Below, piece by piece: positions 35,989-45,779 of a stretch of DNA of 64,000 nt; positions within the stretch are counted from its first letter, which is position 1; every line of letters starts with the position of its first letter. Source of the stretch: Promicromonospora umidemergens (GTDB lineage Bacteria > Actinomycetota > Actinomycetes > Actinomycetales > Cellulomonadaceae); contig NZ_JAMTCT010000022.1 of the NCBI RefSeq assembly GCF_024171995.1, positions 1 through 64,000 of the forward strand, given 5' to 3'. Under the pieces are notes generated by a model. It had not been told where the DNA came from, did no database searches, and saw only the letters and a list, made by a program, of their open reading frames with translations. A program made the translations under genes and the position numbers.

Positions 35989-36603
35989 ATGCGCACCATG
36001 AACGTCCAGGACCAGGTCCTCCGAGCCGCCCTCGAGCTCTTCTCCACGCGGGGGTACGCGACCACGAGCGTGCAGGAGATCGTCGTCGCCGCCGGCGTCA
36101 CCAAGGGGGCGATGTACCACTACTTCGCGTCCAAGGACGACCTGCTGTTCGCGATCTACGAGCGGATGCTGTCGCTGCAGAAGGCGCGCCTCGACGAGAT
36201 CGTCGCGGCGGGCACCGAGCGGGGCGACGCCGTCGAGGACGTGCTCCGCGCCGTCTGCGAGGACGTGGTGACGACCTCCATCGAGCTCCTGCCCGAGGGC
36301 ACCGTGTTCACACGTAGCCAGCACATGCTGACGGCGGAGCGCCAGGCGGAGGTCAAGCGGCGCCGGCGTGCGTACCACGACGACTTCGAGTCGCTGCTCC
36401 TGCGCGGGACCAAGGAGGGGGTGTTCCGCGACGACGTGCCCACCGCGGTGCTCATCGCGCACTTCTTCTCCGACGTGCACTACCTGCCCCAGTGGTACTC
36501 GCCCACGGGGCCCGAGACGGCGGCCGAGGTGGCGGGCCAGCTCACCGAGCTGTTCCTGCGCGGCATCAGAGCGGCGGCGTCACAAGACCCAGGGAAGGAC
36601 TGA
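35989..36603 (+). CDS. TetR-family regulator of the catabolic cluster
   Basis: 204 aa with HTH (ALELFSTRGYATTSVQEIVVAAGVTKGAMYHYFASKDDLL) and a ligand-binding C-terminal domain like those of fatty-acid/acyl-CoA-responsive TetR proteins (VFTRSQHMLTAERQAEVKRRRRAYHDDFESLL). It probably binds the ACCGAC-N2-GTCGGT palindromes in this cluster and is released by an acyl-CoA or related compound. ATG 35989 has AAGGA about 8 bases upstream; GTG 35974 is an alternative. Confidence 0.85.
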   Translation: MRTMNVQDQVLRAALELFSTRGYATTSVQEIVVAAGVTKGAMYHYFASKDDLLFAIYERMLSLQKARLDEIVAAGTERGDAVEDVLRAVCEDVVTTSIELLPEGTVFTRSQHMLTAERQAEVKRRRRAYHDDFESLLLRGTKEGVFRDDVPTAVLIAHFFSDVHYLPQWYSPTGPETAAEVAGQLTELFLRGIRAAASQDPGKD

Positions 36604-36606
36604 CAC

Positions 36607-37671
36607 GTGAGCGTACCCACGGCGATGAAGGCGTGGCGGGTGGTCTCCCACGGGGAGCCCGAGCAGGTGATGGAGCTGCACTCCGTCCCGGTGCCCGAAC
36701 CCGGTCCGGGCGAGGTGCTGCTGCGCGTGCGGGCGGTGGCAGTGAACTTCCCTGACGTCCTGCTGGCGCGCGGCGAGTACCAGGAGCGGCCCGAGCTGCC
36801 CTTCGTGCCGGGGATCGAGCTGTGCGGCGACGTCGTCGCGCTGGGTCCCGGCGTGGACGAGGGGGAGCGGGTGCGGGTCGGTGACCGCGTCGTCGGCTCG
36901 AAGATCGGGGTGCTGGCGCAGTACGCGAGCGTGCCGGTCCAGGCGGTGCACGCCGCGCCGTCGGCCCTGGACGACGCGCAGGCCGCCGCGCTGACGATCG
37001 CCTACCAGACCGCCTGGTTCGGGCTGCACCGGCGGGGCGGGCTGCAGGCCGGTCAGACGCTGCTGGTGCATGCCGCCGCTGGCGGCGTCGGCACCGCCGC
37101 GTGCCAGCTCGGCCGGGCGGCCGGGGCGCGCGTGGTCGGCGTGGTGGGCAGCGCGGCCAAGGTGGCGGCGGCCCGTGCCGCGGGCGCCGACCAGGTGTTC
37201 CTGCGCGACGACGACTGGGTCGCCGAGCTGCGCAAGCCTGGCGTCGACGTGGTGTTCGACCCGGTGGGCGGCGACTCGTTCGAGCGCTCGACCCGCTGCA
37301 TCGCGTTCGAGGGCCGGATCGTCGTGGTCGGGTTCGCGAGCGGGCAGACGCCGAAGGTCCGGGCCGACCTCGCGCTCGTGAAGAACTACGGCGTGCTCGG
37401 CCTGCACTGGGCGCTGTACCAGAAGCGCCGGCCCGACCTCGTGGACGCCGCGCACGCCGAGCTGGACAAGCTCGCCGCCGCTGGCGCGGTGCGCCCGGTG
37501 CTGAGCGGCGTCGTCGGGTTCGACCAGGCGCCCGCAGCGGTGGCGCGACTGGCCGGCGGCGCGACGACGGGCCGGCTCGTGGTCCGGGTGGCGGACGACG
37601 CGGTGATCGGCGTCGACAGCACGGGTGGCACGGGTGGCGCGGGCGGCGCCGACGCGGAGGTGACGGCATGA
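36607..37671 (+). CDS. NADPH:quinone oxidoreductase-family reductase
   Basis: A 354-aa zinc-independent MDR-family enzyme: N-terminal GroES-like fold (VNFPDVLLARGEYQERPELPFVPGIELCGDV) and Rossmann motif AAAGGVGTAACQLGRAAGARVVG. Such enzymes reduce quinones or enoyl groups with NADPH. It has a Gly/Thr-rich tail (STGGTGGAGGA). GTG 36607 lies just after the TetR stop, and its end overlaps the next ATG by 4 bp, so it is in the same operon. Confidence 0.85.
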   Translation: MSVPTAMKAWRVVSHGEPEQVMELHSVPVPEPGPGEVLLRVRAVAVNFPDVLLARGEYQERPELPFVPGIELCGDVVALGPGVDEGERVRVGDRVVGSKIGVLAQYASVPVQAVHAAPSALDDAQAAALTIAYQTAWFGLHRRGGLQAGQTLLVHAAAGGVGTAACQLGRAAGARVVGVVGSAAKVAAARAAGADQVFLRDDDWVAELRKPGVDVVFDPVGGDSFERSTRCIAFEGRIVVVGFASGQTPKVRADLALVKNYGVLGLHWALYQKRRPDLVDAAHAELDKLAAAGAVRPVLSGVVGFDQAPAAVARLAGGATTGRLVVRVADDAVIGVDSTGGTGGAGGADAEVTA

Positions 37672-38426
37672 CCGGGCCGAGCGTCGCGCGGATGCACGAC
37701 CTGACCGGGCGGGTGGCGCTCGTGACGGGCGGCGCTCGCGGTATCGGCGAGGCGTACGTGCGCATCCTGCACGACGCCGGGGCCAGCGTGGTGATCACCG
37801 ACGTCCTGGACACCGAGGGTCAGGCGCTGGCCGACGCGCTGGGGGAGCGGGCGCGGTTCGTGCACCTGGACGTGACCGACGAGGAGGCCTGGGACCGGGT
37901 GGTCGGCCAGGTGGTCGACGACCTCGGCGGCGTGGACGTGCTGGTCAACAACGCGGGCATCGCGAACGCCGCGCCGATCGAGCACTTCACGCTCGCCAAG
38001 TGGAACGCCGTGATGGCGGTCAACGCGACCGGCGTGTTCCTGGGCTGCCGGGCAGTGGTGCCCACCATGAAGGCCGCCGGACGCGGCTCGATCATCAACA
38101 TCTCCTCGGTCGAGGGGCTGCGCGGGAGCTGGAGCCTGCACGGGTACACCGCCTCCAAGTTCGCGGTGCGCGGGCTGACCAAGTCGCTCGCCGTCGAGCT
38201 CGGCAAGGACGGCATCCGGGTGAACTCGGTGCACCCCGGCCTGATCCTCACCGAGATGAGCGCGAAGATCGACCCCGACGCCCTGGTGATCCCGCTCGGC
38301 CGGCCGGGCGTGCCCGACGACCTCACCGGGACGATCCTGTTCCTCGCGAGCGAGGCGTCGGCGTGGATCTCTGGCCAGGAGATCGTGGTCGACGGCGGTA
38401 TGACGAGCGGGATCCCGCACCGATGA
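37668..38426 (+). CDS. SDR-family dehydrogenase, 3-alpha/20-beta-HSD-like
   Basis: 252 aa: TGGARGIG, LVNNAGIAN, catalytic NISSVEG and YTASK, then VHPGLILTEM and the end EIVVDGGMTS. The HPG-I/LTEM region is typical of hydroxysteroid or cyclic-alcohol SDRs. ATG overlaps the preceding stop (ATGA). Last gene of the first unit; the next unit has its own operator. Confidence 0.85.
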   Translation: MTGPSVARMHDLTGRVALVTGGARGIGEAYVRILHDAGASVVITDVLDTEGQALADALGERARFVHLDVTDEEAWDRVVGQVVDDLGGVDVLVNNAGIANAAPIEHFTLAKWNAVMAVNATGVFLGCRAVVPTMKAAGRGSIINISSVEGLRGSWSLHGYTASKFAVRGLTKSLAVELGKDGIRVNSVHPGLILTEMSAKIDPDALVIPLGRPGVPDDLTGTILFLASEASAWISGQEIVVDGGMTSGIPHR

Positions 38427-38489
38427 CGGGCGGATGAGCGACAGGTAGGCACTGGGTGGGCCGGCCTGGGTGTCCCAGGACCGTGTCAT

Positions 38490-38503
38490 ACCGGCCGGTC
38501 GGT
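38490..38503. promoter_or_regulatory. TetR-type operator, copy 2 (ACCGGCCGGTCGGT)
   Basis: ACCGGC-CG-GTCGGT, one mismatch from the palindrome, 30 bp before the first ABC transporter gene. Confidence 0.7.
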
Positions 38504-38532
38504 TTATCCAACGACGACACATGGAGGTGTCG

Positions 38533-39327
38533 ATGACAACGACGTCGAGCAGTACAGAAGACAGCCCACCCCGGCTCGAGGTCTCGGGGCTCACCGTGAC
38601 GTTCGGCGGCCTCACGGCCCTGGACGACGTGTCCTTCAGCGTGGCCGACGGCGAGACCGTCGCCCTGATCGGCCCCAACGGCGCCGGCAAGACCACCGTC
38701 TTCAACGCCGTGTGCGGCCTGGTGCGCACCCGGCGGGGCAGGATCCGCGTGGGTGGCGCGCCCGCGCCGTCGTCGGCGACCGGGCTGCTGGGGGCCGGGG
38801 TCTCCCGGACCCTGCAGGGCCTGGGGCTGTTCGACCACCTCACCGTGCTGGAGAACGTGCTCGTGCCGCTCACGAGCGTCCGGCCCGGCGGCGGCACGAG
38901 CGCGGACGCCGTCCAGGAGGTGCTCGGCACCCTCGGCCTGGGCGACCTGGCCGATGCTCCCGCCGGCACGCTGCCGTACCCCGAGCGCAAACGCGTGGCG
39001 CTGGCCCGCGCCCTGGTCACCCGGCCGCGGCTCCTGCTGCTGGACGAGCCGGCGGGCGGGCTCGGGGCCGGTGACATCGACCAGCTCGCGCAGACCGTGC
39101 GCACCGTGTCCGACGGCGGCTGCGCCGTGCTGCTCGTTGAGCACCACGTCGACTTCGTGATGGACGTGGCCGACCGCGTGGTGGTGCTCGACTTCGGGCA
39201 CGTCATCGCGTGCGGGACGCCGGACGAGGTGCGGCGGGATCCGGCGGTCGAGGAGGCGTATCTCGGGGTGCCGGTGGGCGGTGCGCAGGTTGAGCCTGTC
39301 GAGACCGGGCGGGAGCAGAGCGCGTGA
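38533..39327 (+). CDS. LivG-like ABC importer ATPase
   Basis: 264 aa: Walker A GPNGAGKTT, Walker B LLLLDEPAGG, switch His in LLVEHHVDFV. The signature is LPYPERKRVALARAL, where the usual LSGG/LPYG is replaced by LPYP. One of two ATPases of a branched-chain amino-acid-type importer. ATG 38533 is chosen for GGAGGT 5 bases upstream over ATG 38521. Confidence 0.9.
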   Translation: MTTTSSSTEDSPPRLEVSGLTVTFGGLTALDDVSFSVADGETVALIGPNGAGKTTVFNAVCGLVRTRRGRIRVGGAPAPSSATGLLGAGVSRTLQGLGLFDHLTVLENVLVPLTSVRPGGGTSADAVQEVLGTLGLGDLADAPAGTLPYPERKRVALARALVTRPRLLLLDEPAGGLGAGDIDQLAQTVRTVSDGGCAVLLVEHHVDFVMDVADRVVVLDFGHVIACGTPDEVRRDPAVEEAYLGVPVGGAQVEPVETGREQSA

Positions 39328-40052
39328 GCACCCTGACGATCGAGAAGCTCACCGTCGGCCACGGCGACGGCGCCCCCGTCCTGCACGGTCTGGAGCTGGA
39401 GGTGCCGGACGGCGGCGTCGTCGCGCTGCTCGGAGCCAACGGCGCGGGCAAGACGACGCTGCTGCGCTCCCTGATGGGCCTCGTGCCCGCCCGCAGCGGG
39501 CGCGTGCTGCTCGACGGCACGGACCTGACGCGCCTGAGCACAGAGGACCGGGTGCGGCGTGGTCTGGCCCTGGTCCCCGAGGGGCGCAGCGTCGTGGTCG
39601 AGCTGACCGTCGCGGAGAACCTCCGGCTCGGCACGCTGTGGAAGACGGGGCGGAAGCGCAAGGGCCCGGCGCGCGAGGCCGCCGTCGGGCAGATGTACGA
39701 GCTGTTCGAGCCGCTGGCCCGACGCCGTGACGCGGCCGGCCACACCCTGTCCGGCGGCGAGCGGCAGATGCTTGCGCTCGCGCGGGCGCTGGTCGGCGAG
39801 CCGGACGTGCTCCTGCTCGACGAGCCGTCGCTCGGGCTGGCGCCGCTCGTGGTCGCCCAGCTGCTCGGCGTGCTCCGCGACCAGGCGGAGGCCACCGGCC
39901 TCACCGTGCTCCTGGCCGAGCAGAACGTCACGGGCGCGCTGTCGGTCGCCGACCGCGGCGTCGTCCTGTCCCTTGGCGAGGTCGTCGCCGACCGGCCGGC
40001 CGCCGAGCTGGCCGCCGACCCCGCCCTCCGTCACGCCTACCTGGGCTTCTGA
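39324..40052 (+). CDS. LivF-like ABC importer ATPase
   Basis: 242 aa: GANGAGKTT, signature LSGGERQMLALARAL, Walker B LLLDEPSLGLAP and the LivF-type VPEGRSVVVELTVAENL. GTG 39324 overlaps the LivG-like stop (GTGA). Powers the importer with its LivG-like partner. Confidence 0.9.
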   Translation: MSTLTIEKLTVGHGDGAPVLHGLELEVPDGGVVALLGANGAGKTTLLRSLMGLVPARSGRVLLDGTDLTRLSTEDRVRRGLALVPEGRSVVVELTVAENLRLGTLWKTGRKRKGPAREAAVGQMYELFEPLARRRDAAGHTLSGGERQMLALARALVGEPDVLLLDEPSLGLAPLVVAQLLGVLRDQAEATGLTVLLAEQNVTGALSVADRGVVLSLGEVVADRPAAELAADPALRHAYLGF

Positions 40053-40053
40053 C

Positions 40054-40980
40054 ATGGCTCTTGAGCTGGCTTCCGACATGACTCCCGAGATGGGTCCCGC
40101 CGTGGAAAGACTCGTGTTCCTGCTGTCGACCGGGCTGGCGCGCGGCGCCGTCCTCGCGCTCTTCGCGCTGTCGCTCGTGATCGTCTACCGGGCCGCGCGG
40201 GCGGTGAACTTCGCCCAGGCCGCCATGGCGATAGTGCCCGTGTACGTGGCGTTCGCCGTGACCTCGGCGAGCGGGTCCTACTGGCTCGGGCTCGCCTGCG
40301 CCCTCGTGACCGGCGCGCTGCTCGGCGCCGTCGTCGAACGATGGCTCCTGCGCCTGGTGCCCCAGGACAACCCGCTGCCCGGCATCATCGTGGCCATCGG
40401 CCTGGTCATGGTGCTCCAGGCCGGGCTCGCCATCGCCTTCGGGCCCGACCACCGGCCGGTGCACGCACCGTTCTCGCAGCGGCCCTTCGACGTCGGCGGG
40501 GTCAGCGTGCTCAGCCCCTACGACCTGTTCGTGCTGATCGTGGCCGCCGTCGTCATGGGCGGGTTCGCGATCCTGTTCAACCGCACCTCCATCGGCCTCC
40601 AGCTGCGCGCCGCAGCCTTCGCCCCCGAGACCTCCCGGCTGCTGGGCGTCCGAGTGCCCCGCATGGTCACCCTCGGCTGGATGCTCTCCATCGCCACCGC
40701 GGCGCTCGCGGCCCTCCTGCTGGTGCCCACCGGGCTCGGCCTGGACCCGCACGCCGCCGACGTGCTGTTCGTCAACGCCTTCGCCGCCGCCGTCATCGGC
40801 GGGCTGGACTCACCGGTCGGCGCGCTCGTGGCCGGCCTGGTCGTGGGCGTGCTCGCGAGCCTCGTGACCGGGTACGCGTCGGCCGCGACGGCGCCGCTGG
40901 CGGTGCTCGCCCTGCTCACGGTCGTGCTGCTCGTGCGACCGCACGGACTCTTCGCCGCGAGGGAGGCCCGGACGGCATGA
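40054..40980 (+). CDS. LivH-like ABC importer permease
   Basis: 308 aa with about eight membrane helices. Family marks: GLARGAVLALFALSLVIVYRAARAVNFAQAAMA and FNRTSIGLQLRAAAFAPETSRLLGV. ATG 40054 directly follows the LivF-like stop; its end overlaps the LivM-like start. Confidence 0.9.
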   Translation: MALELASDMTPEMGPAVERLVFLLSTGLARGAVLALFALSLVIVYRAARAVNFAQAAMAIVPVYVAFAVTSASGSYWLGLACALVTGALLGAVVERWLLRLVPQDNPLPGIIVAIGLVMVLQAGLAIAFGPDHRPVHAPFSQRPFDVGGVSVLSPYDLFVLIVAAVVMGGFAILFNRTSIGLQLRAAAFAPETSRLLGVRVPRMVTLGWMLSIATAALAALLLVPTGLGLDPHAADVLFVNAFAAAVIGGLDSPVGALVAGLVVGVLASLVTGYASAATAPLAVLALLTVVLLVRPHGLFAAREARTA

Positions 40981-42074
40981 GGACCCTTGACCTGAAGTCC
41001 GAGGGCACGAAGCTCCTGCTGCGCGCCGGCCTGCTCACCCTGCTGGCCCTGGGCGCCACCTTCCTGCTCGACCCCTACCGCAACTACCAGCTTGCGACCT
41101 CCGCCGGGGTGTTCGCCGCCGTCGCCGGCCTCACCCTCCTGGTCGGCCTCACCGGCCAGCTCTCCCTCGGGCACGCGGTGCTGATGGCCGCGGGCGGGTA
41201 CGGGTACGCCCTGACCGCCACCTGGGTGGCGGGCGCACTGGCCGGGGCCGAGGGAGAGGTGGCCGACGGCGTCGTCGGCTGGCTGCTGCCCCTGCTCGCC
41301 GGGGTGGGCGGGGCGCTCGTCGCCTCGGGTGCGCTCGGCCTGCTCCTGGGGCTCGCGGCGGCCCGGCTGCGTGGCCCCTACCTCGCGGGCCTGACGCTCG
41401 CCCTGGTGATCGCGCTGCCGTCGGCGGCGAGCACGATCCCCGGGCTGTCGGGGGCGCAGGGGATCAGCGCCCCGTTCGTCCCCGTGCCCGACACGCTCGC
41501 CGCCCTCATCGCGGTGGAGCAGTGGCACGCCTGGCTCGCGATCGGTGTGACCGCCTGCGCGGTCACGCCCCTGGTCGCCCTGCGCGCGGGGCGCGCCGGC
41601 CTGCGCATGCGTGCGGTGCACGACGACGAGACGGCGGCCCGGCTCGCCGGCGTCGACCCTGGCCGGGTCAAGACCGGGGCGTTCGTGATCAGCTCGCTCG
41701 CCGCGGGCCTGGGCGGCGTGGTGCTCGCGATCGTCACGCAGCAGGTCAGCCCGGGGGCGTACGGACTCGGGTTCTCGCTGCTGCTCGTCGTGGCGGCGGT
41801 GGTGGGCGGGCTCGGCTCGCTCGGGGGCGCCGCCATCGGCGCGGTGCTCGTGACGCTGCTGCCCTGGGTGGTCGACCAGGCCACCGCCGGGCTGCCCGCC
41901 GACCTCGGGCACCGCCTGCAGGGAAACCTCGAGATCGTCCTGTTCGGCGTGGTGGTCATCGTCGTCACCGTGCTCTGGCCGGGCGGGCTCTCGCGACTTC
42001 TCCGGACCAAGAAGCGCTCCAAGAAGACCCAGCTTTCCCAGAACACGCAGCTCTTCCAGAACACAGAGAGGTGA
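40977..42074 (+). CDS. LivM-like ABC importer permease
   Basis: 365 aa with about ten membrane helices: LLVGLTGQLSLGHAVLMAAGGYGYAL, RMRAVHDDETAARLAGVD and VVGGLGSLGGAAIGA. The C-terminal tail is basic and repetitive (KKRSKKTQLSQNTQLFQN). ATG overlaps the LivH-like stop. Confidence 0.9.
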   Translation: MRTLDLKSEGTKLLLRAGLLTLLALGATFLLDPYRNYQLATSAGVFAAVAGLTLLVGLTGQLSLGHAVLMAAGGYGYALTATWVAGALAGAEGEVADGVVGWLLPLLAGVGGALVASGALGLLLGLAAARLRGPYLAGLTLALVIALPSAASTIPGLSGAQGISAPFVPVPDTLAALIAVEQWHAWLAIGVTACAVTPLVALRAGRAGLRMRAVHDDETAARLAGVDPGRVKTGAFVISSLAAGLGGVVLAIVTQQVSPGAYGLGFSLLLVVAAVVGGLGSLGGAAIGAVLVTLLPWVVDQATAGLPADLGHRLQGNLEIVLFGVVVIVVTVLWPGGLSRLLRTKKRSKKTQLSQNTQLFQNTER

Positions 42075-42080
42075 TCGGAA

Positions 42081-43355
42081 ATGCGCACCACACGATCCAC
42101 TGCACGCTCCACCGCCCTTGCCGCCACTATGGGACTGGCCGCCGCCACTGCCCTGTCGGCCTGCTCCACCCCCGCGGCCGCCGAGGTCCCGGGTGTCACC
42201 GACGACAAGGTGGTCATCGGCACACACCAGCCGCTCACGGGACCGGCCGCGGCCGGCTTCGCGTCGATCTCGGCGGCCACCGCCGCGTACTTCGAGTACG
42301 TCAACGGACAAGGCGGCATCCACGGCCGCGAGATCGAGTACATCGTCAAGGACGACGGCTACAACCCGGCCAACACTCAGACGGTGGTGCGGGAGCTGGT
42401 CCAGGAGGACGAGGTCTTCGCGATAGTGAACGGCCTGGGCACGCCCACGCACTCCAGCGTGCTCGACTACCTGGACCAGAACGGCGTGCCCGACCTGTTC
42501 GTCGCCTCGGGCTCCCTGACCTGGAACCAGCCGGACAAGTACCCGAACACTTTCGGTTTCAACGCCGACTACGTGACCGAGGGCGCGGCGCTCGCGCAGC
42601 ACGCGCTGGACACCGACCCGGACGCCGTCGTCTGCGTGCTGGGCCAGGACGACGACTTCGGCGAGGGCATCCTCCAGGGCGTCGAGCTGGTCGTGGGTGA
42701 GGGCGAGGTTGCGACCAACCAGACCTACTCCACTGCCGACCAGGACGTCACCGCGCAGCTCGGCGCCATGAAGGAGGCCGGCTGCACGCACAACGTGCTC
42801 GGCACCATCAACGGCTTCACGGCGCTGGCCGTCGGCACGGCGGCGCAGATGGAGTGGTTCCCGAAGTGGCACGTGTCCTCCTCGGGCTCCGACTACCCGA
42901 CGCTCGCGGAGTACCTGGGCGAGGAGGGCACACCGGCGCTGGAGGGCCTGGTCTCGGTGAACTACCTGCCCAACAGCCCGTCGTCGGAGTGGTACGAGCT
43001 GTTCTCCCAGATCAACGAGGAGTACAACGACGGCGCGCCCTACACGGGCAACACGACGTTCGGCATGAGTGTGGGTTACCAGTTCGCCGAGGCGCTGGCC
43101 GCGGCCGGCGAGAACCCGACGAGGGAGTCGATAGTGGCGGCGGTGGAGTCCGGTGACCTGGGGGGCAACGGCATAGCGCCGCTGACCTACTCCGCGGACG
43201 ACCACTTCGGGCACCGCACCGTCCGGATCGCCGTGGTGGCCGACGGCGTGCAGGACTTCACCGACAGCGCCTACGAGGTGTCCGACGCGGGCGCCACCGC
43301 CGTCGAGCCGGAGCAGGCGCCGCTCGAGAACGAGGGCATCCCGGCCACTGAATGA
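42081..43355 (+). CDS. Substrate-binding lipoprotein of the Liv-like importer
   Basis: 424 aa. Lipoprotein signal with lipobox LSAC (Cys near residue 28), then a type I periplasmic-binding fold (VVIGTHQPLTGPAAAGFASISAATAAYFEYVNGQGGIHGREIEYIVKDDGYNPANT). Members bind branched-chain amino acids, amides, aromatic acids or short acids; the ligand here is unknown. Fifth and last importer gene. Confidence 0.9.
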   Translation: MRTTRSTARSTALAATMGLAAATALSACSTPAAAEVPGVTDDKVVIGTHQPLTGPAAAGFASISAATAAYFEYVNGQGGIHGREIEYIVKDDGYNPANTQTVVRELVQEDEVFAIVNGLGTPTHSSVLDYLDQNGVPDLFVASGSLTWNQPDKYPNTFGFNADYVTEGAALAQHALDTDPDAVVCVLGQDDDFGEGILQGVELVVGEGEVATNQTYSTADQDVTAQLGAMKEAGCTHNVLGTINGFTALAVGTAAQMEWFPKWHVSSSGSDYPTLAEYLGEEGTPALEGLVSVNYLPNSPSSEWYELFSQINEEYNDGAPYTGNTTFGMSVGYQFAEALAAAGENPTRESIVAAVESGDLGGNGIAPLTYSADDHFGHRTVRIAVVADGVQDFTDSAYEVSDAGATAVEPEQAPLENEGIPATE

Positions 43356-43413
43356 CACCTGGATGACCCCGCACCGAGCAGGGGGCACAGCACCACAGCA
43401 CGAGAGGGGAACC

Positions 43414-44502
43414 ATGACGCACGAACTACCCGGCCTGAAGGTCGCGGGGCTGGCCGCCTGGCTGGCCCGGGAGCACCCGGAGGTGGCCGGTCAGGTCCGG
43501 TCCGACTCGGACCTGACCGCGAGCCTGATCACCGGCGGGCGCAGCAACCTCACCTACCGGGTGGACGGCGCCGCGCTGCCGCTGGTGGTGCGGCGCCCGC
43601 CGCTGGGGCACGTGCTGTCCAGCGCGCACGACATGCGGCGCGAGCACCGGGTCATCACCGCCCTGGCGGGGACGATCCCGGTGCCGCGCACCGTCGCGGT
43701 GGCGGACGACACCGAGCCGGGCGAGGTCACGGGCACCGTGTTCTTCGTCATGGAGCACGTGGCGGGCATGGTGCTGGCCCACCCGGAGCACAACGCGGCC
43801 TGGACCCGCGAGGGGCTCGGCCGGCTCGGTGTCGAGCTGGTCGAGGTCCTCGCGGATCTGCACGCCACCGACCCGGCGGCGGTGGGGCTTGCCGACTTCG
43901 GCCGGCCCGCCGGGTACCTGGGACGCCAGCTGAAGACCTGGCGGCGTCAGTACGACGCTTCCCGGTCGCGGCCCCAGCCGCTCCTGGACACGCTCCAGGA
44001 GCGGCTGGAGGCCGCGGTGCCCGACGACGGCGCGCGCACCGGCATCGTCCACGGCGACTACCGGCTCGACAACGTGCTCGTGGCCGGCCCGCCCGAGGCT
44101 CCGCGGATCGCGGCGGTGCTGGACTGGGAGATGGCGACGCTCGGCGACCCGCTCGTGGACCTCGGCATGCTCGGCATGTACTGGCACATCAGCGGCCTGA
44201 CCGCGGACGCGCAGGTCGAGGGCGTCGCGGGGGCGATAGTGCCCGGCGCCGGCTACCCGGACTTCGACGAGGTCATCGACGCGTACGCGGCCCGCGCCGG
44301 GATCGCCGTGCCCGACCTCTCCTGGTACCGCGCGTTCGCCTGCTACAAGCTCGCCGTCATCCTCGAGGGCATCCACTACCGGTTCACCGGCGGGCAGACC
44401 GTCGGCGACGGGTTCGACACGATCGGCGCGCTCGTGGAGCCACTGGCCGCTGAAGGGCTGGCCCGGCTCGCCGGCGCTCCGCACGCACAGGAAGGCGTCT
44501 GA
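43414..44502 (+). CDS. APH-fold kinase, ACAD10/11 N-domain-like
   Basis: A 362-aa phosphotransferase with a protein-kinase-like fold: ITGGRSNLTYRV, catalytic IVHGDYRLDNVLV and metal-binding VLDWEMATLGDPLVDL. This subgroup matches the kinase half of ACAD10/11 and the LvaA kinase, which phosphorylate 4-hydroxyacyl-CoA before elimination. Its stop overlaps the start of an acyl-CoA dehydrogenase by one base, which fits that pairing. ATG 43414 has GAGAGGGG upstream. Confidence 0.85.
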   Translation: MTHELPGLKVAGLAAWLAREHPEVAGQVRSDSDLTASLITGGRSNLTYRVDGAALPLVVRRPPLGHVLSSAHDMRREHRVITALAGTIPVPRTVAVADDTEPGEVTGTVFFVMEHVAGMVLAHPEHNAAWTREGLGRLGVELVEVLADLHATDPAAVGLADFGRPAGYLGRQLKTWRRQYDASRSRPQPLLDTLQERLEAAVPDDGARTGIVHGDYRLDNVLVAGPPEAPRIAAVLDWEMATLGDPLVDLGMLGMYWHISGLTADAQVEGVAGAIVPGAGYPDFDEVIDAYAARAGIAVPDLSWYRAFACYKLAVILEGIHYRFTGGQTVGDGFDTIGALVEPLAAEGLARLAGAPHAQEGV

Positions 44503-45779
44503 TGGACTTCGCACCCGATACGACCACACGCGAGATCACCCGGCGGGTCAGGGACTTCGTGACGGACGAGGTGCTGCCCGCCGAGCCCGTGCTCGCCGAG
44601 CAGCTCGCCGCCACCCCCGACGGCTGGTCCTTCCGGCCGGTGGTGCGCCACCTGCAGGCCACGGCCCGCGAGCGAGGGCTGTGGAACCTGTTCCTGCCCC
44701 CGGGCGGGCCGGTCGGCGCCCGCGGCGGCGGCCTGACCAACCTGCAGTACGCCCCCGTGGCTGAGCTCACCGGGTACAGCCCCAAGCTCGCGCCCGTCGC
44801 GATGAACTGCGCGGCCCCCGACACCGGCAACATGGAGCTGCTCGCGCACTTCGCCACGCCCGAGCAGCGCGAACGGTGGCTCGACCCGCTGCTGGAGGGC
44901 GCGGAGCGGTCCGCGTTCTGCATGACCGAGCCCGCCGTCGCGTCGTCGGACGCCACGAACATCGCCACCCGGATAGTGCGCGACGGCGACGAGTACGTGA
45001 TCACCGGCCGCAAGTGGTTCGCCACCGGCGCCATGAACCCCGACTGCGGCCTGCTGATCGCCATGGGCAAGACGGATACAGGGGCGGCGCGGCACCGCCA
45101 GCAGTCCATGGTGCTCGTGCCCCGCGACACCCCCGGCGTCACCGTCGTGCGAGGCCTGACCGTGCTGGGCTACGACGACCGCGACCACGGCGGCCACGCC
45201 GAGATCGTCTTCGACGACGTCCGCGTCCCCGCTGCCAACCTGCTCGGCGGCGAGGGCGAGGGGTTCGCGATGGCGCAGGCCCGCCTCGGACCGGGCCGCA
45301 TCCACCACTGCATGCGCGCGCTCGGCATCGCCGAACGCGCGATGGACCTCGTGCGCGAGCGGGCCACCGAGCGTGTCGCGTTCGGTGCGCCGCTGGCCGA
45401 CCAGGGCGTCGTGCGCGAATGGCTCGCCGTCTCGCGCATAGAGACCGAGTCCCTGCGCCTGCTCGTGCTCAAGACGGCCTGGCTCATGGACACCGTGGGC
45501 AACAAGGCCGCCATGACCGAGATCCAGGCCATCAAGATCGCCGTACCCCGCGCCGTCGGGCAGATCCTGGACCGCGCCGTCCAGGTCTTCGGCGCCGCGG
45601 GGGTCTCTGGAGACCACCCCCTGGCCGAGCTGTTCGCGGGCGTCCGCACCCTGCGCCTGGCCGACGGCCCCGACGAGGTGCACCTCGCGTCCCTCGGCCG
45701 GGCCGAGCTCCGCCGTCGCGCACCGTTCCTGACCCGGCCCGCACCCGCCCACCCCTCCCCGGAAGGAGACCTGACATGA
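44502..45779 (+). CDS. Acyl-CoA dehydrogenase paired with the APH kinase
   Basis: 425 aa with FAD/acyl-CoA dehydrogenase features: AFCMTEPAVASSDATNI, ITGRKWFATGAMNPDCG, RIHHCMRALGIAERAMDL and the C-terminal VQVFGAAGVSGDHPLAELFAGVRTLRLADGPDEVH. The long form with this ending is the ACAD10/11-like group, some of which remove phosphate from a 4-phosphoacyl-CoA rather than oxidise. Overlaps the kinase stop and the ligase start. Confidence 0.9.
   Translation: MDFAPDTTTREITRRVRDFVTDEVLPAEPVLAEQLAATPDGWSFRPVVRHLQATARERGLWNLFLPPGGPVGARGGGLTNLQYAPVAELTGYSPKLAPVAMNCAAPDTGNMELLAHFATPEQRERWLDPLLEGAERSAFCMTEPAVASSDATNIATRIVRDGDEYVITGRKWFATGAMNPDCGLLIAMGKTDTGAARHRQQSMVLVPRDTPGVTVVRGLTVLGYDDRDHGGHAEIVFDDVRVPAANLLGGEGEGFAMAQARLGPGRIHHCMRALGIAERAMDLVRERATERVAFGAPLADQGVVREWLAVSRIETESLRLLVLKTAWLMDTVGNKAAMTEIQAIKIAVPRAVGQILDRAVQVFGAAGVSGDHPLAELFAGVRTLRLADGPDEVHLASLGRAELRRRAPFLTRPAPAHPSPEGDLT

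Noticed and set aside
40518-43415. 965-codon minus frame opposite the Liv-like permeases
   Set aside because: The plus-strand genes have clear families and operon overlaps; the minus frame is low-complexity.
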